Origin: Chthonomonadaceae bacterium
GTDB lineage: Bacteria; Armatimonadota; Chthonomonadetes; Chthonomonadales; Chthonomonadaceae
Direction: 5' to 3'
Length of the DNA: 8,723 nt
Assembly: GCA_014377395.1 (NCBI GenBank)
Contig: JACMPS010000316.1
Coordinates: 1-8,723, forward strand
Part shown: piece after piece, positions 1-5,749 of the stretch
How the letters are laid out: each line of letters starts with the position of its first letter
How positions within the stretch are numbered: the stretch's first letter is position 1
Notes under the pieces: model-generated
Told to the model about the DNA's origin: nothing
The model's database searches: none
What the model saw: the letters and a program-made list of their open reading frames with translations, nothing else
Position numbers and translations under genes: made by a program

Positions 1-707
1 ATCTCACGCAGAACGCGCCTGATGTCGCTCGTGAAAATTATACAAGCGAAATAGGAGCAGCGGGAAAGCCGACCAGTACCACCAATTACAATGGTGCAAC
101 CGCTGCGCATGTGTCCGGGCATAACGTTGCAACAACCCCGGCAAACACTGCAACCGGAAGTTCTGCTGTCAAGACCGCACCGACTCCTCCCGTAAATAAC
201 GCTCCAATTCCTCCTGAAAATCATGGCGGGACAACCTCCCATACGAGCACAACGACCAACCCAAACGCAACAATTCAGGCGAACACAACAGGGACAACCT
301 TGAAAGAGGGCGAAACTGTCACGCTACCTGAGATTCAGGAAGAACTTGTTGTCGGCAAGCGTCAGGTAGAAAGCGGCAAAACTCGTGTTTTCACCCGTGT
401 TGTCGAGCGTCCTGTCGAGGCTCAGGTGACTTTGCGTGAAGAAGCCGTTGTGATCCAGCGACGGAATGTGGATCGAGCCGTTACACCGGGTGAACTTGAC
501 GCCATGAAGGATAGGACATTCGACCTCACTGCGACCAGTGAGAGAGCCGTCGTCGGCAAACGTGCGGTGGTAGTAGAAGAAGTCGTGGTTGGTAAGACCT
601 CTCAGGAGCATACCGAAACGGTTTCGGACACGGTTCGCAGTACTCAGGTCGAAGTGGAAGAGGTCTCGGCAGGTGGAACACGAACCCCCTCATCCGTACA
701 AAAATAA
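1..707 (+). CDS. DUF2382 (YsnF/AvaK-type) stress protein, 5' end outside window
   Basis: The reading frame is open from base 3 to the TAA at 705-707, giving 234 visible residues with no stop back to the window edge. The gene is therefore almost certainly cut by the left boundary; a GTG at 111 is available but has no reason to be the start. The first ~105 visible residues are low-complexity, rich in Thr, Ala, Asn and Pro. From about base 321 to 662 lies a DUF2382 domain built of two similar halves: EELVVGKRQVESGKTRV ... VTLREEAVVIQRRNVDR, then ERAVVGKRAVVVEEVVVGK ... VRSTQVEVEEV. The Val/Arg/Glu alternation and the VVGKR repeat are the family signature. DUF2382 proteins are linked to general stress responses, often carry an N-terminal PRC-barrel or Gsp17M-like domain, and have no known enzymatic activity. 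The N-terminal partner domain, if any, is not visible. Family call is sure; function is inferred only from relatives. Confidence 0.88.
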   Translation, partial: LTQNAPDVARENYTSEIGAAGKPTSTTNYNGATAAHVSGHNVATTPANTATGSSAVKTAPTPPVNNAPIPPENHGGTTSHTSTTTNPNATIQANTTGTTLKEGETVTLPEIQEELVVGKRQVESGKTRVFTRVVERPVEAQVTLREEAVVIQRRNVDRAVTPGELDAMKDRTFDLTATSERAVVGKRAVVVEEVVVGKTSQEHTETVSDTVRSTQVEVEEVSAGGTRTPSSVQK

Positions 708-725
708 CGGTTTTGTACCCGGAGA

Positions 726-755
726 GAACGGAGCCACCTTTTAGTGGCTCCGTTC
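726..755 (+). terminator. Perfect 12-bp hairpin after the DUF2382 gene
   Basis: Arms GAACGGAGCCAC (726-737) and GTGGCTCCGTTC (744-755) pair perfectly around a CTTTTA loop, 19 nt after the stop codon. The position fits transcription termination. No U-tract follows directly; the nearest T-run is TTTT at 764-767, after GCTACCGA. It may therefore be a weak or attenuating terminator, or an mRNA-stabilising 3' stem, that lets some transcription continue into the next gene. Confidence 0.6.
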
Positions 756-807
756 GCTACCGATTTTGGACTGAATTTTTCAGATTTTTTTAATCAGGAG
801 AAAAGGC

Positions 808-1608
808 ATGGCAGAACGATTTCAAGATAAAAACGACGATGTAATCCCCGTCGTCACCAAGACCACCCCGGTGGTAACGGAAAACAAATCCGCTTTTCCG
901 ATCTGGCTTCCCATTTTGTTGGTGGTATTGGCGATTGGCGGTCTCGGGTATGCAATGACTCACCGGGGGCAGGACGAAACTGCGGCGGCAAACCCCTCGC
1001 GCACCCTCGTGGAAAGTACGATGAGACCGGGAGCGGCAAATGCGGTTCCCACATCGCCCAATGCAACAACGACTACACCGGAAACCACCACTGCGAATAC
1101 TCCAACATCGGGAGCCACAACAGGAGGCGCAGCAGGAACTCCCGCGACAACCACTGACCCGAATGTTGCGGCAAATACCCCGGCAAGCGGACCCGGCTCG
1201 GAAGCAAACCCCGCTACAAACGATCCCGGTAAAGTGGTGGACGACAAAGAAGTGACTGACATTATGGCATTCGGCGCGGCACCGGATCGTGCGATTTTCG
1301 CCGGACGCAACGCAAAACTTACGAATGTAAACGTGAGAAGCGTCGTGAGTAACCGGGGCTTTTATGTCGGCACAAGCGACAAGGATCAGATGCTTGTCTT
1401 CCTGGACACCTCGGTGATCAAAAAGGGAACGGAACTCGCGGATCAAGTCAAAGTTGGACAAATCGTCTCTGTCATGGGAAGCTTGGAACCCGTACCGGCG
1501 CAGGAAGTTATGAATCAGCAGTATGCGTTCAAGGGTAAAGACTACGAGGACCTGAAAAAGCAGAGCGTATATCTTCACGCAATGAAGATTCAGTTCAAGG
1601 CTCCGTAA
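808..1608 (+). CDS. Single-pass membrane-anchored protein with Thr/Ala/Pro linker and OB-like C-terminal domain
   Basis: This 266-residue protein has no name I recognise. It has a short polar N-terminus (1-29), one hydrophobic segment at about 30-50 (FPIWLPILLVVLAIGGLGY), a low-complexity linker at about 57-140 dominated by Thr, Ala, Pro, Gly and Asn, and a folded C-terminal region at about 143-266. The C-terminal part alternates short beta-like strands (LTNVNVRSVV, GFYVGTSDKDQMLVFLD, VKVGQIVSVMGSLEP) and ends with a Lys-rich LHAMKIQFKAP. This pattern resembles small OB-fold nucleic-acid or ligand-binding domains, but the fold is a guess. Topology is most likely a signal anchor with the C-terminus outside the membrane. 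ATG 808 is supported by AGGAG at 796-800, seven bases upstream. It follows the DUF2382 gene on the same strand, and both share a similar linker composition. Confidence 0.85.
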   Translation: MAERFQDKNDDVIPVVTKTTPVVTENKSAFPIWLPILLVVLAIGGLGYAMTHRGQDETAAANPSRTLVESTMRPGAANAVPTSPNATTTTPETTTANTPTSGATTGGAAGTPATTTDPNVAANTPASGPGSEANPATNDPGKVVDDKEVTDIMAFGAAPDRAIFAGRNAKLTNVNVRSVVSNRGFYVGTSDKDQMLVFLDTSVIKKGTELADQVKVGQIVSVMGSLEPVPAQEVMNQQYAFKGKDYEDLKKQSVYLHAMKIQFKAP

Positions 1609-1630
1609 CGAAATAGGGATAGAGGTGAAG

Positions 1631-1661
1631 GAGAGGGCAATTATTTTGCCCTCTCTTTTTT
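1631..1661 (+). terminator. Canonical rho-independent terminator
   Basis: The stem GAGAGGGCAA (1631-1640) pairs with TTGCCCTCTC (1646-1655) around a TTATT loop and is followed at once by six Ts (1656-1661). It lies 22 bases after the stop of the membrane-anchored protein gene and clearly ends that transcription unit. Confidence 0.93.
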
Positions 1662-1680
1662 ATTGTGTTTGACTTAATCT

Positions 1681-1856
1681 TTTCCCCCCTCCCCCCCCCC
1701 TCCCTTGTTCCCTCGCAAGTGAGGAGGGAGAGGGGGAGCCAATGCGGGAGCGCATTTAACCTCTTTCCCTCTCTTGGTGCAAAGGGAAAAATACATTACA
1801 CTAATTCCTTTTCCTCCCCATTATGCAAGGGGGAGGTACAGGAGGGGGTTGGAAAA
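1681..1856. repeat. Cluster of three C/G-rich imperfect palindromes, likely dispersed intergenic repeat
   Basis: This non-coding stretch holds three successive C-rich/G-rich palindromic units. (a) A C-rich arm at 1684-1705 faces a G-rich arm at about 1720-1737. (b) TTTCCCT (1764-1770) pairs with AGGGAAA (1783-1789). (c) CCTCCCC (1813-1819) pairs with GGGGAGG (1830-1836) and is followed by TACAGGAGGGGGTTGG. Between (a) and (b) is a small perfect hairpin, AATGCG-GGAG-CGCATT (1741-1756). Each unit has a short centre containing TTG...GCAA or TGCAA. The pattern matches the C/G-rich palindromic elements that recur between genes in many bacterial genomes, and whose translations (SPLCKGEVQEGVG and similar) are often mis-annotated as small proteins. 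Copy number cannot be judged from this window. Confidence 0.6.
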
Positions 1857-2003
1857 CCAGGCTCTCTCAACAAAACAAGTTCCATTAAAATCAATTATGA
1901 CGAATTTGGTGTACAAAGCACACAACGCTTGTACTACTGAAACCGGAAATTTATTCGGAGCCAAGTTTCTTGAGGACGAATTAAAGGTATACTAAATCTC
2001 GGT
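1857..2003 (+). promoter_or_regulatory. AT-richer upstream region of the secreted-protein/ispE cluster
   Basis: After the repeat cluster the base composition turns AT-richer, as expected for a promoter region. It contains an inverted repeat, GTACAA (1911-1916) and TTGTAC (1929-1934). The second arm could double as a -35 box, with TATTCG at 1952-1957 after a 17-base spacer. A TATACT at 1988-1993 has no good -35 partner. No strong Shine-Dalgarno precedes ATG 2004; AAAGG at 1983-1987 is 16 bases away. A promoter is expected here because a strong terminator lies upstream, but no single box is convincing. Confidence 0.3.
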
Positions 2004-3188
2004 ATGCGAACTCCCCATTTTATTCAACGTAGCCTACAGGGGATTGCTTTTGCGCTTCTCCTTTTTGCCCTCTCACCCGCCCTCTCTGCACAAAGGCTCG
2101 TCATTGAGTATTTTGGTGAGGAGCGTGGACACTCCGAGGTAGAGACCGGTATCGTCGTTGTCGGTATTGTCCGCAATGTCGGAACCGCGTCCTCTCCCGC
2201 AGAAACTTTTCGATTTCGGTGCTATCCGCTTTCCGGTCTCGACTACACCTTTGGGGAGACAATGCCGACCCTTCCCGCGATTTCGCCCGGTGAGGCAGTC
2301 GCCTGTCGCTGGAATCTGTCCTTGAAATCCGGTACCTCGCCCGCCTTGATTGCCGCCCTGCTGGAACCGCTTGATCGCAAATCGCAGAATATCGCACAAA
2401 CGCAAATCGCCTCCATTCCTCGTCTTCGGATGCGTCGTCCGCTCCTCACTACTGCCCCCGTTGCTCCCGCAGTTCGGACGGCATCGCAACTACCGCCCCC
2501 ACATCCTGATCGGGTTCAGATTCAACTTTTGCAGGATGAGCAGGGGAGCGCAACCCTACTGCTTTCCGCTCGTGAAGGAGAAACCTGGACACCTTCGGCG
2601 ACACTATTTCCACTTTTGCGCGTCAAAAGTGCTAACACAGGACAATCCGGCTGGTCAGAGAATTTTCGGCTTTCCGAGGCGAAAGTTACGCGCACGGCGA
2701 CGGCGACAACCCTGCTTTTGATTGGGACGATAGGGACGCGCTGGGCTTCCGAGATCGAACTGGAGATCAAACGTGACACCGCCGCTGTAGAGGGAAAGAT
2801 TCGATTGACATCACGTCGCCCGGTTACGCTCGAAGAGGTCTGTCTTCCCACGTTCTTGACACCCCTGGACAGTGGAAGTCGAACGGCGGACGGGGTTCCG
2901 AAAAAGGTGACATTGACTGACGCGAATCCCGGAACCTCTTCACTTAAAGCGGAAAAAGTAGGCGGTGTTCTTATGGGAATCGCAGTTTCGGAGACGGCTC
3001 CGCTCTCCGGGTTCAGGGCGGAACTAAACCGAACCGGATTTCTGAATCCAATCCTAACAACGAAGTGGATAAGCGAAGGGAGCGGCAGACCTCTGCCCGC
3101 GGGCACAAAAATCGTCGTACCTTTTCGTTTGTTTTCGATTTCGACTGCCGGGGGCGTTACCGACGCAAGGCGGTTTTCTCTTCCATGA
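2004..3188 (+). CDS. Secreted protein of unknown function with CARDB-like N-terminal domain
   Basis: This 394-residue protein begins with a clear Sec signal peptide: MRTPHFIQR, then a hydrophobic core at 11-25 (LQGIAFALLLFALSP), with cleavage probable after ALSA near residue 29. Residues ~31-125 read like a CARDB/Ig-like adhesion-type fold: GIVVVGIVRNVGTASSPAETF, later LPAISPGEAVACRW. A Pro-rich spacer with PVAP and LPPPHPD covers ~150-169. Residues ~170-394 are rich in beta-strand-like Val/Thr/Leu patterns and belong to no family I recognise. The start is supported by the signal peptide and by an in-frame TGA at 1971-1973; the ribosome binding site is weak. Its stop codon overlaps the ATG of ispE (ATGA), so it is the first gene of a four-gene cluster. 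A direct link to isoprenoid synthesis is unlikely; co-transcription seems more plausible. It is probably periplasmic or surface-exposed. Confidence 0.8.
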   Translation: MRTPHFIQRSLQGIAFALLLFALSPALSAQRLVIEYFGEERGHSEVETGIVVVGIVRNVGTASSPAETFRFRCYPLSGLDYTFGETMPTLPAISPGEAVACRWNLSLKSGTSPALIAALLEPLDRKSQNIAQTQIASIPRLRMRRPLLTTAPVAPAVRTASQLPPPHPDRVQIQLLQDEQGSATLLLSAREGETWTPSATLFPLLRVKSANTGQSGWSENFRLSEAKVTRTATATTLLLIGTIGTRWASEIELEIKRDTAAVEGKIRLTSRRPVTLEEVCLPTFLTPLDSGSRTADGVPKKVTLTDANPGTSSLKAEKVGGVLMGIAVSETAPLSGFRAELNRTGFLNPILTTKWISEGSGRPLPAGTKIVVPFRLFSISTAGGVTDARRFSLP

Positions 3189-4090
3189 TGCAATTTCCGT
3201 TTACACTGCAAGCCCCGGCGAAAATCAATCTAACGCTCGACATTTTCAGCAAACGAGCGGACGGCTACCACAGTCTTGCTTCCGTGATGCAAGCGATTGG
3301 GCTTTATGACACGCTAACGTTTTCTCTTCAAGAAAGCGAAGAAGTCACGTTCACCTGCGAGGCTCCCCACAGCCCCGATGTCCCGACGGACACGACAAAC
3401 CTGGTGGTTCGGGCGGCACTTTTGGTGCGGGAAGCGGCGGAAATCAAAAGAGGGATCGCAATTCATCTCGAAAAGCGGATTCCCTCACAGGCGGGACTCG
3501 GCGGCGGTTCAAGCGATGCGGCAACAGCTCTGATCGGTGTCAATCGCGCTCTGGGAAATCCCCTCACTGAGAAACAGTTGCACGCGCTCGCTCTTACGCT
3601 CGGCTCCGACGTTCCTTTTTTTCTAACGGGGGGAACCGCAACAGCACGAGGACGCGGCGAACAACTGACCCCGCTTCTCGACCTGCCGACGCAGTGGCTT
3701 ATAATCGTTAAGCCGGAGGAAAACGTCTCGACAGGGTGGGCTTACAACGCACTCGATGCGATCCTTGACCGTGCTTCACATCGGGGAACAAAGCGCATGG
3801 AAGAGGCGATTCGGCAACAGGATTGGGAACGCTTGATCGCCTTTCAGTGCAATGATTTCGAGCGACCCGTCTTCGAGCATTACCCGAAAATCGCATGGCT
3901 CCACGATGAACTTCTCATGGCGGGCGCGCTCACGGCTCACCTGTGCGGCAGTGGTTCCGCCGTCTACGGCATCGCAAAATCAGAGGCGGATGCGGAAAAA
4001 ATTGCGTCTCGCATGAGAGGGCGATACCCGCAGGTGGCGGTCTCCCCGACCCTGCAAAGAGAGAGAAATGAGAGTGCTCTTGGCGACTAA
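3185..4090 (+). CDS. ispE: 4-diphosphocytidyl-2-C-methyl-D-erythritol kinase
   Basis: IspE is a GHMP-family kinase that phosphorylates the 2-hydroxyl of CDP-methylerythritol with ATP, the fourth step of the MEP pathway to IPP and DMAPP, in the cytosol. From ATG 3185 the protein is 301 residues, slightly longer than the ~283 of E. coli IspE. All family motifs are present: APAKINLTLDI with Lys13, the ATP-binding GLGGGSSD at 104-111, GSDVPFFLTGG with the catalytic Asp142, and the C-terminal glycine-rich LCGSGS at 253-258. The frame is open further upstream to 3065, but that stretch lies inside the preceding gene. The ATGATG at 3185-3190 begins a typical IspE N-terminus and overlaps the upstream stop as ATGA, implying translational coupling; ATG 3188 is an equally good start. 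The C-terminal tail after about residue 285 is Arg/Glu-rich and overlaps the next gene by 23 nt. Confidence 0.96.
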   Translation: MMQFPFTLQAPAKINLTLDIFSKRADGYHSLASVMQAIGLYDTLTFSLQESEEVTFTCEAPHSPDVPTDTTNLVVRAALLVREAAEIKRGIAIHLEKRIPSQAGLGGGSSDAATALIGVNRALGNPLTEKQLHALALTLGSDVPFFLTGGTATARGRGEQLTPLLDLPTQWLIIVKPEENVSTGWAYNALDAILDRASHRGTKRMEEAIRQQDWERLIAFQCNDFERPVFEHYPKIAWLHDELLMAGALTAHLCGSGSAVYGIAKSEADAEKIASRMRGRYPQVAVSPTLQRERNESALGD

Positions 4091-4880
4091 CCCGGCGAAT
4101 AATCCCATAACGAACACGGTTCCGGCGGTGGTGCTGGCAGGCGGAAAAGCGAAACCCGCACTGGCGGAACTCATGGGACACGACAGTCGTGCCTTGTTCG
4201 TTTATAACGGAGAAACGTTGCTGGAGCGTGTGGTTCACTCTCTCTCTGAAACGGAAAGCGTCTCCGAAGTAACCGTAATTGGTGAAGTGCCTGACAGTGA
4301 ACATTATCGTCATTTCCCGGACACGAATGACTTTGTAATGAATGTCTTTGCCGGGGCGGAAACCTATCACGACGCGCCCTATCTGCTTTTCATCACCTCG
4401 GATTTGCCCTTTATTACGGGGGAGGCAGTAGCGGCTTTTGTGACGGCTTCGCTACAGTGTGCCGAAAAAACAAATGCGAGTCTCGTTTACCCGTTTGTTT
4501 CGGTGGAAGAATGTGACCGCCGCTTTCCGGGGATGAAGCGCACCGCCCTTAAAATTGCGGGGGGCGTGTTCACCGGAGGCAATGCGATGCTGGTGCGCCC
4601 TGCGATGCTCTTAAAGCAACGAGATCGAATCGCAGATGCTTACGCTGCCCGGAAAAGCCCGCTTCGGCTTGCGTTTATGCTGGGGATCGGAACCGTGATT
4701 CGACTTTTGCTCTCACAAAAACTCTCTCCGCGACTGCTGACACAAGCGTTTCTGGAGGAACGAGTTTCGCGCTTGCTCGGTGCAAATGCTCGTGGCGTTT
4801 TGCTTCATGCGCCGGAGCTTGCCGCCGACCTCGACAAACCCGAAGACCTGAAAGCACTGGAGGCAAAAGAAACGGCATGA
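4068..4880 (+). CDS. MobA-like nucleotidyltransferase family protein
   Basis: A 270-residue protein of the NTP_transf_3 (MobA-like) Rossmann superfamily, whose members move NMP from an NTP onto a sugar-phosphate, cofactor or alcohol-phosphate. Visible marks are VPAVVLAGGKAKPA (19-31), the nucleotide-binding loop after the first strand; NGETLLERVVHSL (47-59); LLFITSDLPFITGEAVAAFV (106-125), with Asp112 in the metal-binding position; and LAADLDKPEDLKALE near the C-terminus, the usual D-x-D-x-P-x-D-L ending. The loop departs from the usual AGGxSxRMG and is longer, and the usual substrate-binding Lys is replaced (SRALF). The acceptor is therefore unknown. It is not IspD: the PKQ and HDAARP motifs are missing, even though IspD acts just before IspE. 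ATG 4068 lies inside ispE (23-nt overlap) after a purine-rich AAAGAGAGAGAA. The stop overlaps the next ATG as ATGA. Cytosolic. Confidence 0.82.
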   Translation: MRVLLATNPANNPITNTVPAVVLAGGKAKPALAELMGHDSRALFVYNGETLLERVVHSLSETESVSEVTVIGEVPDSEHYRHFPDTNDFVMNVFAGAETYHDAPYLLFITSDLPFITGEAVAAFVTASLQCAEKTNASLVYPFVSVEECDRRFPGMKRTALKIAGGVFTGGNAMLVRPAMLLKQRDRIADAYAARKSPLRLAFMLGIGTVIRLLLSQKLSPRLLTQAFLEERVSRLLGANARGVLLHAPELAADLDKPEDLKALEAKETA

Positions 4881-5674
4881 CCGATTTAACTTCTCTGGTT
4901 CAGCAGCTCGAAGCGGAAAGCGGCGGCGAAATCAGTTTTGCTTTTCGCAATCTGCAAACGGGAGAGACACTGGGTCATTTCCCGGATCGTAAGGTGAAGA
5001 CGGCGTCGCTGATCAAGTTGCCGATTCTCGTTTATATCGCCCTCGCAGTGGAAGAGAAAAGCCTGACGTGGGACACGCCGCTTACCCTGACGGAGGCGGA
5101 AAAAGTCGGAGGGGCAGGGGTTCTGTCGGGCATGACGCCGGGGATTGCTCTGCCGTTACGCGACATTTGTTACCTGATGACGGTGATTTCCGACAACACC
5201 GCTACGAACATGATCATCGAATTTGTGGGCAGAGACGTGATCAATTCGCGGATGCGCGGCTTTGGCTTAGTGGAGACAACGCTCTTTCGCAAGTCTTATT
5301 CTGAGGACACGCCCGAAAGCAAAGAGTATGGGCTTGGCGTAACGACTGCCGGGGAAATGGTCTCCCTCCTCACACAAATCGCTCAAAATGAAATCGGTAG
5401 CCCCTCCGCGCAAGCGGAAATCCTGCGAATGTTGGGCAATCAGATGCACCGAGAAACCATCCCCCGTTATCTCTCGGCGGATTGGAAGTACGCAGGCAAA
5501 ACAGGGGCGATTGACCCTCTCCGCAACGATGTGGGGATTGTGACTTCCCCCGACGGTTTGAGGTTTGCCCTCGCCTTGATGTGCCAGAAAATGCCGCTCA
5601 TTCAGTGGACACCCGACAATCCGGGTATGCTTGCCCTCGCCAGACTCTCAAAACACCTTCTGCTCGATCTGTAA
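4877..5674 (+). CDS. Class A beta-lactamase-fold serine hydrolase, no signal peptide
   Basis: This 265-residue protein has the penicillin-recognising serine hydrolase fold. The SxxK tetrad is SLIK (Ser44-Lys47) at the start of a hydrophobic helix, SDN is at 105-107 within MTVISDNTATNMII, and KTG is at 208-210 in YAGKTGAIDPLRNDVGIV. GVTTAGEMVSLLTQIA (154-169) matches the helix that follows the omega loop in class A enzymes. The omega-loop E-x-x-L-N motif that supplies the deacylating Glu and Asn is not seen; the segment reads RKSYSEDTPESKEYGLG. Efficient beta-lactam hydrolysis is therefore doubtful. An esterase, peptidase or amidase role is equally possible. The N-terminus MTDLTSLVQQLEAESGGE is polar with no signal peptide, unlike true beta-lactamases, so the protein is predicted cytosolic. 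The ATG overlaps the preceding stop as ATGA. GGAGG at 4859-4863, inside the upstream gene, is a plausible but rather distant ribosome binding site. Confidence 0.88.
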   Translation: MTDLTSLVQQLEAESGGEISFAFRNLQTGETLGHFPDRKVKTASLIKLPILVYIALAVEEKSLTWDTPLTLTEAEKVGGAGVLSGMTPGIALPLRDICYLMTVISDNTATNMIIEFVGRDVINSRMRGFGLVETTLFRKSYSEDTPESKEYGLGVTTAGEMVSLLTQIAQNEIGSPSAQAEILRMLGNQMHRETIPRYLSADWKYAGKTGAIDPLRNDVGIVTSPDGLRFALALMCQKMPLIQWTPDNPGMLALARLSKHLLLDL

Positions 5675-5693
5675 ACGTTCTCCAATCTTTTCC

Positions 5694-5721
5694 CTCTCAG
5701 TCCACGCAGGTGGACTGAGAG
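5694..5721. terminator. Perfect 12-bp palindrome between convergent genes
   Basis: CTCTCAGTCCAC (5694-5705) and GTGGACTGAGAG (5710-5721) pair perfectly around a GCAG loop. It sits 20 bases after the serine hydrolase stop and 29 bases beyond the end of the convergent esterase gene, so it could serve both transcripts. No U-tract follows on either strand. The core GTCCAC-GCAG-GTGGAC also resembles REP-like palindromes scattered in some bacterial genomes, so it may be a repeat copy acting as a 3' stem. Confidence 0.55.
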
Positions 5722-5749
5722 AAGAAAACCACTTCTCTTCAACACTTCC

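Noticed and set aside
111..113. GTG as start of the DUF2382 gene
   Set aside because: The frame stays open to the window edge with similar composition, and no good ribosome binding site precedes this codon.
766..794. TTGGAC-17-TTTAAT promoter before the membrane-anchored protein gene
   Set aside because: Transcription would begin at about 801, after the AGGAG ribosome binding site at 796-800, so the mRNA would lose it.
790..1578. Long minus-strand open frame rich in Cys/Arg/Gly
   Set aside because: It mirrors the linker codons of the membrane-anchored protein gene, which has a strong ribosome binding site on the + strand.
1681..1856. CRISPR array
   Set aside because: The units differ in sequence and length and have no unique spacers of constant size.
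1665..1995. Two small overlapping open frames (91 and 73 codons) on the + strand
   Set aside because: They mostly translate the C/G-rich palindromic repeats and show no ribosome binding site or protein-like composition.
3065..3184. Upstream extension of ispE
   Set aside because: It lies inside the preceding gene, and the Arg-rich peptide it would add is not found in IspE proteins.
2522..3211. Long minus-strand open frame opposite the secreted-protein gene
   Set aside because: It is antisense to a gene with a signal peptide and an operon link; its Ser/Arg/Pro-rich product looks like a shadow.
4068..4880. Calling the nucleotidyltransferase ispD
   Set aside because: The IspD motifs PKQ and HDAARP are missing, and the ending and metal site are MobA-like.
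4877..5674. Antibiotic-resistance beta-lactamase
   Set aside because: There is no signal peptide and no E-x-x-L-N omega-loop motif, and the gene sits in a housekeeping cluster rather than a mobile element.
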